Source: VGDP01 sp040905845 (GTDB lineage Bacteria; Pseudomonadota; Alphaproteobacteria; SP197). From it: 64,000 bases of DNA. Each line of letters begins with the position of its first letter. The stretch's first letter is position 1. The notes below the pieces were generated by a model. The model ran no database searches. It was not told the DNA's origin and saw only the letters and a list, made by a program, of their open reading frames with translations. The position numbers were made by a program, and so were the translations under genes. Positions 52,352 through 60,817 of this stretch are shown here, in pieces. Where the stretch lies: the NCBI GenBank assembly GCA_040905845.1, contig JBBDQV010000161.1:25467-89466 (forward strand). The letters are read 5' to 3'.

Positions 52352-53872
52352 TTACCCGGCCTTTTCGATCTCGGTCTTGCGTTGCGCCACGTAGGCCTCG
52401 AGCTCGTGCTTGACCGCCGGGTCGAGCGGCGGCTGCTCGTAGGATTCGAGCAACGCCTTCCAGATGCGATGCGCTCGCTCGGTCGCCGAGCGCGCGCCGT
52501 CCTCCGACCACGTCTCGTAGTTGCGCCAGTCGGACAGCAGCGGCCGGTAGAACGCGGTTTCGTAGCGCTCGATGGTGTGGCGCGCGCCGAAGAAGTGCCC
52601 GCCGGGGCCGACCTCCGCGACCGCGTCGAGCGCGAGGCTCGCCTCGTCGACCGGAAACGGCCGCAAGACTTCGGCCATCATCTGCAGGATCTCGGCGTCC
52701 ACGATCACTTTCTCGAACGAGGCGGTGAGCCCGCCCTCGAGCCAGCCGGCGCCCTGGTAGATCAGGTTGGCCCCGCCCATCACCGCGCCCCACACCGCCA
52801 TCTCGGATTCGTAAGCCGCCTGGGCGTCGACCAGGTTCGAGGCGTTGACGTTCGAGGAGCGCCACGGCAGCCGATAGCGCCGCGCGAGCTGGCCGGTGGC
52901 CAACGCGCCCTTGACGTACTCGGGGGTGCCGAAGGCCGGCGCACCGGTCTTCATGTCGGCGTTCGAGGTGAAGCCGCCGTAGATCATCGGCGCCCCGGGC
53001 CGCACGATCTGGGCCAGCGTCACCATCGCCAGCGCCTCGGCGTTCTGCTGGGCGAGCGCGCCGGCCAGCGTCACCGGGCTCATGGCGCCGGCCAGCGTGA
53101 ACGGGGTCGCGATCACCGGCTGGCCCGCCTCGGCCATGGCGATGAGCCCGTCGCCCATGGGGCCGTCGAGCCTGAGCGGCGAGTTGGAGTTGATCACCGT
53201 GATCAACGCCGGCGCGACCGCCAGCGCGTCGCGGTCGACGCCGAGCGCGATGGACATCATCGCGATTGCGTCCTCGACCTGGTGCGCGCCCATGCCCCAG
53301 CTCGTCCACGCCCGGTCGAGCAGGGTGAAGAACGCGAGGTAGATGTCGAGGTAGCGCGTTTCCGGCGGCAGGTCGGTCGGCTCCACGGCCGTGTCGCCGA
53401 GCTGGATGATGTTGATCCCGTGAACGAGCTTGGCGAAGTCGCACATGTCGCGATACGTGCCGGCGCGGCGCCCGCGCTCGAGGTCGCTCGCGAACGCGGG
53501 GCCGCCGACCAGCGCGGTCACCAGGTTGCGGCCGCCGAACTCGAGGTCGCGCTCGGGGTTGCGCGCGCGCAAGCCGAACGTCGCGGGCGCCTTGGCGACC
53601 GACGGCTCGACCAGGCCGCGGTCGAGCCGGACGCGACGGGCCGCGCGGTCGACCGTCGCTCCGGCACGCGCGAACGCGTCCAGCGCCCGCGCGCTCCACA
53701 CGTCCATGCCGACGGTCTCGAGCATACGGAGCGAGGCCACGTGGATCGCCTCGACCTGGTCGTCGCTGATGATCCGGACCGGCTCGAACGGGTTGACGAG
53801 GCGATGCCACGGCAGCTGCGCCAGACCCTCGGCCGCGCGCCGGGCCCGCCTGGCGCCCCTGTCCCGTGCCAT
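52352..53872 (-). CDS. MttB-family (trimethylamine methyltransferase-like) protein without pyrrolysine
   Basis: The 506-residue protein belongs to the MttB superfamily: MLETVGMDVWSARALDAFARAGATVD near the N-terminus, the barrel core NSNSPLRLDGPMGDGLIAMAEAGQPVIATPFTLAGA, then GAPMIYGGFTSNADMKTGAP and GGANLIYQGAGWLEGG. The reading frame has no in-frame amber codon, so this is a non-Pyl member like the glycine betaine, proline betaine and carnitine demethylases. Those enzymes pass a methyl group to a corrinoid protein. No corrinoid protein or methyltransferase partner is visible nearby. It lies convergent to the MFS gene and divergent from flavoprotein copy 2. Confidence 0.92.
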   Translation of the reverse strand: MARDRGARRARRAAEGLAQLPWHRLVNPFEPVRIISDDQVEAIHVASLRMLETVGMDVWSARALDAFARAGATVDRAARRVRLDRGLVEPSVAKAPATFGLRARNPERDLEFGGRNLVTALVGGPAFASDLERGRRAGTYRDMCDFAKLVHGINIIQLGDTAVEPTDLPPETRYLDIYLAFFTLLDRAWTSWGMGAHQVEDAIAMMSIALGVDRDALAVAPALITVINSNSPLRLDGPMGDGLIAMAEAGQPVIATPFTLAGAMSPVTLAGALAQQNAEALAMVTLAQIVRPGAPMIYGGFTSNADMKTGAPAFGTPEYVKGALATGQLARRYRLPWRSSNVNASNLVDAQAAYESEMAVWGAVMGGANLIYQGAGWLEGGLTASFEKVIVDAEILQMMAEVLRPFPVDEASLALDAVAEVGPGGHFFGARHTIERYETAFYRPLLSDWRNYETWSEDGARSATERAHRIWKALLESYEQPPLDPAVKHELEAYVAQRKTEIEKAG

Positions 53873-53944
53873 GCTCGCTCCACCGATCGTCGTTGCCGCG
53901 GCCCGCGGCCCCGCTTACCGTCGCGCCGCTTCGGAGAGGTCCAG

Positions 53945-55990
53945 GTGCCCCGCGATCCGCGTTACGACATCCTGTTCGAGCCGGTCAAGATCGGCCCGGT
54001 GACTGCTAGGAACCGATTCTACCAGGTGCCGCATTGCACCGGCATGGGCATGGGCCTGCCGCGCACCAACGCGGCGATGCGCGCGGTCAAGGCCGAAGGC
54101 GGCTGGGGCGTCGTGTGCACCGAGTACTGCTCGATCGATCCCACCTCGGACGATGCGCCCTACGCCTTCTGCACGCTGTGGGACGACGAGGACGAGCGTG
54201 CCCACGCCCTGATCACCGAAGCGATCCACGGCCACGGCGCGCTCGCTGGGGTCGAGCTGTGGCACGGCGGCTCGCACGCGACCAACCGCTGGAGCCGGAC
54301 GGCGCCGCTGGCGCCCCGCGCGACGCCGCTCCACTACCCCTTCCCGGTCCAGGCGCGCGCCATGGACAAGTCGGACATCCGGGATTTGCGTCGCTGGCAC
54401 GCCGAAGCGGCCCGGCGCGCGCTGCGCTCGGGCTTCGACATCGTCTACGTCTACGCCGGCCACGCCTATCTGCCGTTCCAGTTCCTGGTGCGCCGGCTCA
54501 ACGACCGGACCGACGAGTATGGCGGGCCGCTCGCGAACCGCGTTCGCCTGCTGCGCGAGCTGCTCGAGGAGACCGGGGAGGCGGTCGCCGGCAAGGCGGC
54601 GCTCGCGCTCCGCTTCGCGGTCGAGGAGCTGATGGGCGCCGAGGGCATGACCAGCGACGGCGAGGCGCGCGACGTCGTCGCCCTGCTCGCCGAGCTGCCC
54701 GACCTGTGGGACGTCAACGTCAGCGATCCGGCGAACGACTCCATGAGCTCGCGCTTCGCCGCCGAAGGCTGGCAGGAGCCGTACGTCGCCTGGGTCAAGA
54801 GCCTGACCACCAAGCCCGTGGTCGGGGTCGGCCGCTTCACCTCGCCCGACACCATGGCGAGCCAGGTGCGTCGCGGCGTACTCGATTTCATCGGCGCCGC
54901 GCGGCCCTCGATCGCCGACCCGTTCCTGCCGCGCAAGATCGAGCAAGGCCACGTCGACGACATCCGAGAGTGCATCGGCTGCAACGTCTGCCGCGCGTCG
55001 AACAACGAAGGGGTGCCGTTGCGCTGCACCCAGAACCCGACCATGGGCGAGGAGCACCGGCGCGGCTGGCACCCCGAGCGGATCGCGCCCAAGGGCTCCG
55101 AATCCCGCGTCCTCGTCGTCGGAGCCGGCCCGGCCGGGCTCGAGGCTGCGCGTGCGCTCGGCCAGCGCGGCTATTCGGTCCTGCTCGCCGAGGCGGGGTC
55201 CGAGCTCGGCGGCCGGGTCGCCCGCGAGTGCCGGTTGCCCGGACTCGCCCACTGGGGCCGCGTGCGCGACTGGCGGGTCGGCCAGCTCGCCAAGCTCGTC
55301 AACGTCGAGGTCTATCGCGCCAGCGCCATGACCGCCGAGGACGCGCGCGCGACCGCCTGCGAGCACGTGGTCATCGCGACCGGCGCGACTTGGCGGCGCG
55401 ACGGCGTCGGCCAGCACATGCTCGCGCCGCTCGCCATCGACCCCGCCATGCCGATCATCACGCCGGACGACGTGTTGGCCGGCGCACGGCCCGACGGCCG
55501 CGTCGTCGTGCTCGACGACGACCCGTATTACATGGGCGGCTGCATGGCCGAGGCGCTCCGGCTGGCCGGGCGCGCGGTCGTGCTGGCCACGCCCAACCCG
55601 ATCGTCGGGCCGTGGAGCGCCATGACCGACGAGCAGCCACGAATTCAGGCGCGCCTCGTCGAGCTTGGCGTCACCATCAGGACCGGGCGCGTGCCGGCCC
55701 GCATCGAACGCGACGCCGTGGTGCTCGCCGGTGTCTACGGCGAGGCCCCGGAGCGCGTTGCCGCCGACGCGGTGGTCCTGGTCGGCGCACGCCTGCCCGA
55801 CGATCATCTCTACCGCGAGCTCGCGGGCGACGGGTCCGCGCTCGCCCGCGCCGGCGTCCGATCGGTGACGCGGATCGGCGATTGCCTGGCCCCGGGCACC
55901 ATCGCCATGGCGGTCTACGCCGGCCACGCCTACGCGCGCGCCCTCGATGCCGGCCCCGACGCCCCGAAGCGCGAGCGGATCGTGGTGTAG
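53945..55990 (+). CDS. Trimethylamine dehydrogenase-fold FMN/[4Fe-4S] oxidoreductase, copy 2
   Basis: The 681-residue protein is a close paralogue of copy 1. It starts at GTG 53945, with GGAGAGG upstream, and the start aligns with copy 1. The FMN-linking cysteine (C31 in QVPHC), the YVYAGH pair, the Asp in PANDS and all four cluster cysteines are present (CIGCNVC and C in LRCTQN). It is nearer to trimethylamine dehydrogenase than copy 1: Tyr60 (CTEYCS) and Trp105 (GVELWHGG) are kept. However, the Trp264 position is Pro and Trp355 is Asn. It probably oxidises a methylated secondary or tertiary amine. The divergent MttB gene shares its 72-bp upstream region. Confidence 0.92.
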   Translation: MPRDPRYDILFEPVKIGPVTARNRFYQVPHCTGMGMGLPRTNAAMRAVKAEGGWGVVCTEYCSIDPTSDDAPYAFCTLWDDEDERAHALITEAIHGHGALAGVELWHGGSHATNRWSRTAPLAPRATPLHYPFPVQARAMDKSDIRDLRRWHAEAARRALRSGFDIVYVYAGHAYLPFQFLVRRLNDRTDEYGGPLANRVRLLRELLEETGEAVAGKAALALRFAVEELMGAEGMTSDGEARDVVALLAELPDLWDVNVSDPANDSMSSRFAAEGWQEPYVAWVKSLTTKPVVGVGRFTSPDTMASQVRRGVLDFIGAARPSIADPFLPRKIEQGHVDDIRECIGCNVCRASNNEGVPLRCTQNPTMGEEHRRGWHPERIAPKGSESRVLVVGAGPAGLEAARALGQRGYSVLLAEAGSELGGRVARECRLPGLAHWGRVRDWRVGQLAKLVNVEVYRASAMTAEDARATACEHVVIATGATWRRDGVGQHMLAPLAIDPAMPIITPDDVLAGARPDGRVVVLDDDPYYMGGCMAEALRLAGRAVVLATPNPIVGPWSAMTDEQPRIQARLVELGVTIRTGRVPARIERDAVVLAGVYGEAPERVAADAVVLVGARLPDDHLYRELAGDGSALARAGVRSVTRIGDCLAPGTIAMAVYAGHAYARALDAGPDAPKRERIVV

Positions 55991-56016
55991 TTGAAATCCC
56001 CATTGGCCGCGCTGCC

Positions 56017-56115
56017 AACCCTCACCCTGCCCTCTCCCGCCAATGGCGGGCGGGGGCGGGTTGCGCTGGGTTGGCGCGGCGCAAGCCGCGCCTACCCGGA
56101 GCTGGGTGAGGGGGA
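56017..56115. repeat. CCCTCACCC-type intergenic palindromic repeat, copy 3
   Basis: The outer arms ACCCTCACCC (56019-56028) and GGGTGAGGGGG (56104-56114) are inverted. Inside are CCCGCCAATGGCGGG and GGCGCGGCGCAAGCCGCGCC hairpins. The core differs from copies 1 and 2. It lies between convergent genes and may act as a two-way terminator. Confidence 0.75.
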
Positions 56116-56138
56116 ATCTTGGCGAGCCAGGACGCCGA

Positions 56139-57092
56139 TCAGGCCGTGCGATCAGGCCGGTCCTTGGCCCTCAAGTGCAGGTACTGGAGCGCGAGCGAGG
56201 CGCCGGCGAGCGCGGTGATCTCGGCGATGTCGTAGATCGGCGCGACCTCGACGATGTCCATGGCGACGAAGTCGATGCCGTCGAGCCGGCGCAGGATGTC
56301 GAGCGCCTGGAAGGTCGAGAGCCCGCCGCACACCGGCGTCCCCGTGCCGGGCGCGAAGGCGGGATCGAGGCAGTCGATATCGAACGAGAGATACGCCTTG
56401 GACCGGCCGACCACGCGCCTGATCGTCTTGGCGACGCCTTCGGGGCCGAGCCGGTCGATGTCGGCCAGGCCGAGGATCGTGAACCCGTGGCTTTCGGGGT
56501 TGTGGGTGCGGATGCCGGTCTGCACGCTCTTCGCGGGGTCGATCAGCCCCTCGTTCATGGCGTGGAAGAACATGGTGCCGTGGTTGTACGACTCGTCACG
56601 CCAGGTGTCGGAATGGGCGTCGAAGTGGACGAGCGCGAGCTTGCCGTGCCGCCTCGCCTGCGCGCGCAAGAGCGGCAGTGACACGAAGTGGTCGCCGCCG
56701 AGCGCGAGCACCGAAACGCCCGCCTCGACGATGGCGCCGACGTCGCGGACGACCGCGTCCATCATGTCGTCGACGTAGCCGTGGCTGAACGCGATGTCGC
56801 CCCAGTCGACGATGGCGAGCCGGTCGCGCACGTCGAAGCTCCATGGGTGCTGCGGGCCCCAGGCGAGCTGGGCCGACGCCTGGCGGATACCGCGTGGCCC
56901 GAAGCGCGTGCCCGGGCGGTTCGAGGTCGCGAGGTCTAAGGGCACGCCGACGACGGCGACATCGACGCCCGCCAACTCGCGCGTGTAGCGGCAACGCAGG
57001 AAGCTGGTCGCCCCGGCATAGGGGACCTCGGTGCGCTCCCCGTAGGGGGCCTTGGCCAAGAACGCGTGGTCGCTTTGGCGGTACTTTGTCAT
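56139..57092 (-). CDS. speB: Agmatinase-family ureohydrolase
   Basis: The 317-residue enzyme has the dimanganese motifs of the arginase/agmatinase superfamily: GGDHFVSLPL, HFDAHSDTW and SFDIDCLDPAFAPGTGTP, plus the N-terminal RPGTRFGPRGIRQAS. It hydrolyses a guanidino compound to an amine and urea; agmatine is the default, but guanidinobutyrate-type substrates are common in this subfamily. It closes the amine island and fits a role in releasing amines from guanidino compounds. Its start ATG 57092 is 13 bp after the upstream lipoprotein stop. Confidence 0.92.
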   Translation of the reverse strand: MTKYRQSDHAFLAKAPYGERTEVPYAGATSFLRCRYTRELAGVDVAVVGVPLDLATSNRPGTRFGPRGIRQASAQLAWGPQHPWSFDVRDRLAIVDWGDIAFSHGYVDDMMDAVVRDVGAIVEAGVSVLALGGDHFVSLPLLRAQARRHGKLALVHFDAHSDTWRDESYNHGTMFFHAMNEGLIDPAKSVQTGIRTHNPESHGFTILGLADIDRLGPEGVAKTIRRVVGRSKAYLSFDIDCLDPAFAPGTGTPVCGGLSTFQALDILRRLDGIDFVAMDIVEVAPIYDIAEITALAGASLALQYLHLRAKDRPDRTA

Positions 57093-57105
57093 CGGGCGTT
57101 CCCCG

Positions 57106-57714
57106 TCACTGCAACACGAAGCGGCCGAGATGGCTCCGGATGCCCGTCTCGAACTCCTTGTTGAACCCCTGCATCACGGTCTCGGTCAGCCGATAGAGCG
57201 CGCGGTCGCGCTCCTCGAGCGTCGCGTCCTCGGCGACGGTCGTCGATTGCCGCGCCGAGGCCTCGACGTGGCCTTCGACGTAGCGGCTGCCCTCGGCGAC
57301 GATCTCGAGCCGCATGACGATCGAGACGCCGTAGCGCTCGGCCTGCTCGTCCGTGAAGAAGCCCGTCACGCCGCCCTGGGTCGCGAGCGCCTCGCGCGTG
57401 CCGCTCGCGTCCGTCAGCACGACGCGCGCGGTGCCCGCGCCGCCGCCCGCGACGAGCCGGTCCTGGACCCAGCGCCGGGCGGCGACGGCCGGCGCGATCG
57501 GGAACCGGTCCTCGGCGTGGGGCGGCTCGAGCGGCGCGACGAACTGCTCGACATACTCGATACCGGCCACGTCGAGCACGATCGGCGGCAGATGGGCGAA
57601 GGTGATCTCGGCGAACGTCGCCGACGGCGGCGTGGTCTCGCACGCCACGAGCAGGACGAGGCCGGCGCCGAGCACGGCGCGCCGGGCGAACCCGACGGCG
57701 CCCCGATCAAGCAT
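57106..57714 (-). CDS. Small lipoprotein of unknown function
   Basis: The 202-residue protein begins MLDRGAVGFARRAVLGAGLVLLVACETTPP, a lipoprotein signal with lipobox LVAC, so it is anchored to a membrane. The mature part (TFAEITFAHLPPIVLDVAGIEYVEQFVAP) is followed by a helical domain and ends with HLGRFVLQ. I recall this as a conserved alphaproteobacterial hypothetical family but know no function. The start overlaps the hslO stop by 8 bp, so it is coupled to the chaperone gene. Confidence 0.82.
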   Translation of the reverse strand: MLDRGAVGFARRAVLGAGLVLLVACETTPPSATFAEITFAHLPPIVLDVAGIEYVEQFVAPLEPPHAEDRFPIAPAVAARRWVQDRLVAGGGAGTARVVLTDASGTREALATQGGVTGFFTDEQAERYGVSIVMRLEIVAEGSRYVEGHVEASARQSTTVAEDATLEERDRALYRLTETVMQGFNKEFETGIRSHLGRFVLQ

Positions 57715-58633
57715 GGCCGTGGACCGCCGGCAGCTCGCCCCGGTCGAACGTCTCGGTTCGGTTGCAGAACTGGCACGTGACATGGATCTTTCCGTCGATG
57801 GTCAGGGACTCGAGTTCGCCCGTCGGCAGGCTGAGCAGCACCGCCTCGGCCCTTGGGCGCGAGCAGCGGCACCCGAAGGCGAGCGGTCTCGGACGGTAAA
57901 CCCGGACGCCGTCCTCGTGATAGAGCCGCCAAAGTAGCCGATCGGGCGCGAGCGCGGGGTCGAGCAGCTCCTGGCTCGTCGCGCTTGCCGCGAGCGCGAG
58001 CGCGCGACGCCAATCGTCGTCGCCGTCCTCGCCCGCCGCGCGCGGCCTGAGTCCGCCTTCGTCCGGCTCCCGCTGGAGCATCAACGCGCCGGCGCGCCAA
58101 CGCCCGTCGGGGCAGCGTCCCGCGGCCAGCTTGACCACCGCGTCGAACTGCTCGGAGCGCTGGAAGTAGTGGTGGGCGCAGTCGGCGATCGTGCCGCCGA
58201 TCAGCTCGACCAGCCCCTGGTAGCGCTCGGTGTCGGGTCCTTGGTCGACCGTGAAGGCGAGCACGCCCGCGCCGAGCAGCCTCGGCACCGGCTCGCCGGG
58301 CGCGGCCTCGTCGGTCTCGCGCGCGGCCAGCCGCAGGGCGTCGTAGGAGGCGTAGCCGCGCATCTGCCCGCCGGTCGCGTAATCGGCCACCAGCATGCCG
58401 AGCGGGCCGTCGCCGCGCGCCTGCAGCGACAGCACGCCGTCGAACTTGAGCGCGCCGGCGACGCCGGCGGTCAACGCCATGGCCTCGCCCAGCAGGCGCG
58501 AGACCGGCTCCGGGTAGGCGTGCTGGGTCAGCACCGTGTCCACCGTCGCGCCGAGCCGCACCAGCCGGCCGAGCGCGGCCAGCGTCTCGAGCCGGAACGG
58601 CTGGATCACGTCGTCGGTGCGTTCAAACACCAC
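57707..58633 (-). CDS. hslO: Redox-regulated chaperone Hsp33 (HslO)
   Basis: The 308-residue cytoplasmic chaperone keeps the zinc-binding switch cysteines at its C-terminus: CRC in FGCRCSR and CQFC in VTCQFCN. Oxidative stress releases zinc and activates holdase function. There is no ATG near the expected start; the frame has GTG codons at 58633 and 58630 before FERTDDVIQPF, inside the argF 3' end. I take GTG 58633. This overlap of about 28 bp with argF suggests coupled translation and is common in Alphaproteobacteria. Confidence 0.93.
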   Translation of the reverse strand: MVFERTDDVIQPFRLETLAALGRLVRLGATVDTVLTQHAYPEPVSRLLGEAMALTAGVAGALKFDGVLSLQARGDGPLGMLVADYATGGQMRGYASYDALRLAARETDEAAPGEPVPRLLGAGVLAFTVDQGPDTERYQGLVELIGGTIADCAHHYFQRSEQFDAVVKLAAGRCPDGRWRAGALMLQREPDEGGLRPRAAGEDGDDDWRRALALAASATSQELLDPALAPDRLLWRLYHEDGVRVYRPRPLAFGCRCSRPRAEAVLLSLPTGELESLTIDGKIHVTCQFCNRTETFDRGELPAVHGHA

Positions 58634-59529
58634 GCCAGGATCCCCTTCTGCGCGTGCAGGCGGTTCTCCGCCTCGTCCCACACGACGGAGCGCGCGCCGT
58701 CGATGACCTCGGCCGTCACCTCCTGGCCGCGGTAGGCCGGCAGGCAGTGCATGAAGACGGCGTCCGGCCTGGCCAGCGCCATCACGCGTTGATCGATGCG
58801 GTAGGGCTCGAGCAGCTCGCGTTTGCCGGCGGTGCGGGTGTCGCTCATCGAGACCCAGGTGTCAGTCACCACGCAGTCCGCGCCCGTGACCGCGGCGGCC
58901 ACATCGTCGGTCACGCTGACGCGGCCCTGGTGTTCGGCCGCCCAGGCGAGGATCGGCGCCGCCGGCCGGTACTCGTCGGGGCAAGCGATGGCGAGCTCGA
59001 AGTTGAACTGCACCGCCGCGTGGATCCACGACGCCGCCATGTTGTTGCCGTCGCCGGCCCAGGCGACGCGGCGGCCGCGGATCGGCCCGCGGTGCTCCTC
59101 GTAGGTCATCACGTCGGCCATGAGCTGGCATGGGTGGGTGCGGTCGGTAAGCCCGTTGATGACGGGTACGGTGGCATTGGCCGCGAGGTCCAAGAGCTTC
59201 GCGTGGTCCTGGGTGCGCATCATGATCGCGTCGACGTAGCGCGACAGCACGCGCGCGGTGTCGGCGATCGATTCGCCGCGGCCGAGGTGCATGTCGACCG
59301 GGCTCAGCATGACCGTGGCGCCGCCGAGCTGGCGCATGCCGACCTCGAAGGAGACGCGGCTGCGCGTCGACGGCTTCTCGAAGATGAGCGCAAGCGTCTT
59401 GCCGGCGAGCGGCGCCTCGCACCGGCCGAGCTTGTGCCGGCGCTTGCGCCCCAGCGAATCATCCAGGATGGCGCGAAGGGTGGCCGGGGGAATCGCGTCG
59501 AGGTCGAGAAAGTGGCGGAGCCCGGTCAC
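58606..59529 (-). CDS. argF: Ornithine carbamoyltransferase (ArgF)
   Basis: The 307-residue enzyme joins carbamoyl phosphate to ornithine to give citrulline. The carbamoyl phosphate motif is KPSTRSRVSFE. HPCQ, the ornithine loop DTWVSM and HCLPA are all present. The GTG start at 59529 overlaps the argD stop by 4 bp (GTGA), and the N-terminus LRHFLDLDAIPP is standard. The upstream open frame is a high-GC extension into argD. Confidence 0.96.
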   Translation of the reverse strand: MTGLRHFLDLDAIPPATLRAILDDSLGRKRRHKLGRCEAPLAGKTLALIFEKPSTRSRVSFEVGMRQLGGATVMLSPVDMHLGRGESIADTARVLSRYVDAIMMRTQDHAKLLDLAANATVPVINGLTDRTHPCQLMADVMTYEEHRGPIRGRRVAWAGDGNNMAASWIHAAVQFNFELAIACPDEYRPAAPILAWAAEHQGRVSVTDDVAAAVTGADCVVTDTWVSMSDTRTAGKRELLEPYRIDQRVMALARPDAVFMHCLPAYRGQEVTAEVIDGARSVVWDEAENRLHAQKGILAWCLNAPTT

Positions 59530-60704
59530 GGCGCGAGCCCCTTGCAGGCGTCGTCGAGAATGCCCAGCGCCTCGTCGATCTCGGCGTCGGTGACGATTAG
59601 CGGGGGCACGAACCGGACGACGTTGTCGCCGGCGCCGACGGTCAGAAGCCCGCGCGCCCTGAGCGCCTCGATCAGGTCGTTCTGGGGCACGATGGCGCGC
59701 ACGCCGAGCAGTAGGCCGAGCCCGCGCGCCTCGGCCAGCACCTTCGGGTGGCGCAGGACGCATTTGTCGAGCCCGGCGCGCAGCCGCCTTGCCGCTACCT
59801 CGACGCGCGCGAGAAACCCGTCGGCGAGCATGACATCGAGCACCGCGTTGCCGACCGCGCAGGCGAGCGGGTTGCCGCCGAAGGTCGAGCCGTGGGTGCC
59901 GGGGGTCATGCCCTGGGCGGCCTTCGCCGTGGCCAGACACGCGCCGATCGGCATGCCACCGCCGAGCGCCTTGGCGATGGCCATGACGTCGGGCGCGACG
60001 CCCGCGTGCTCGTAGGCGAACAGCTTGCCGGTGCGGCCCATGCCGGTCTGCACCTCGTCGAACATCAGGAGCAGGCCGAACTCGTCCGCGGTTTGGCGCA
60101 GCGCGCGCAGGAAGTGCGGCTCGGCCGGCCGGATGCCGCCCTCACCCTGCACGGGCTCGACCAGGATCGCCGCGGTCTCGGCGGTGATCGCCGCGCGCAG
60201 CGCGTTGGTGTCGCCGAACGGCACCTGGTCGAAGCCGTCGGGCAACGGCTCGAAGCCGGCGATGTGCTTGGCCTGGCGCCCGGCCGCGATGGTCGCGAGC
60301 GTGCGGCCATGAAAGGCGCCCTCGAAGCTGATGACGCGGAAGCGCTCGGGGTTTCCGGTCGCGTCGTGGTACTTGCGCACGAGCTTCAGCCCGCACTCGA
60401 TCGCCTCGGCGCCCGAGTTCTGGAAGAAGACCTGGTCGGCGAAGGAATGGGCGACCAGGCGCTCGGCCAGCCGCTCCTGCTCGGGAATCCGGTAGAGGTT
60501 CGAGACGTGCCAGACCTTCCTGGCCTGCTCGGTCAGGGCGGCGACCAGGCGCGGGTGCGCGTGGCCCAGACCGGTGACCGCGATGCCGCACGCGAAGTCG
60601 AGGAACCGGCGCCCGTCGGTGGCGTAGAGTCGAGCGCCCTCGCCGCGCTCGAACGCGAGCTCGGAACGCGCGTAGGTCGGCATCAGGGCGGCTGAAACGG
60701 TCAT
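59526..60704 (-). CDS. argD: Acetylornithine aminotransferase (ArgD)
   Basis: The 392-residue class III aminotransferase has GARLYATDGRRFLDFACGIAV near the start, the PLP region FQNSGAEAIE, the Walker-like LMFDEVQTGMGRTG and the PLP lysine in IAKALGGGMPIGA. It makes N-acetylornithine in arginine synthesis and may also serve in lysine synthesis. GAGGAATCC precedes ATG 60704. It is the first gene of the argD-argF-hslO-lipoprotein unit. Confidence 0.96.
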   Translation of the reverse strand: MTVSAALMPTYARSELAFERGEGARLYATDGRRFLDFACGIAVTGLGHAHPRLVAALTEQARKVWHVSNLYRIPEQERLAERLVAHSFADQVFFQNSGAEAIECGLKLVRKYHDATGNPERFRVISFEGAFHGRTLATIAAGRQAKHIAGFEPLPDGFDQVPFGDTNALRAAITAETAAILVEPVQGEGGIRPAEPHFLRALRQTADEFGLLLMFDEVQTGMGRTGKLFAYEHAGVAPDVMAIAKALGGGMPIGACLATAKAAQGMTPGTHGSTFGGNPLACAVGNAVLDVMLADGFLARVEVAARRLRAGLDKCVLRHPKVLAEARGLGLLLGVRAIVPQNDLIEALRARGLLTVGAGDNVVRFVPPLIVTDAEIDEALGILDDACKGLAP

Positions 60705-60817
60705 GGATTCCTCGCCTCGCGGAGCGGTCAAACGTATGGTTCCTCAAGGGAAAGCGCGGAGTATCGCGGCGCCGCCCCAAGCCTGTCAACGACGGGGGAC
60801 AGCAAGGGAACGCAGTC

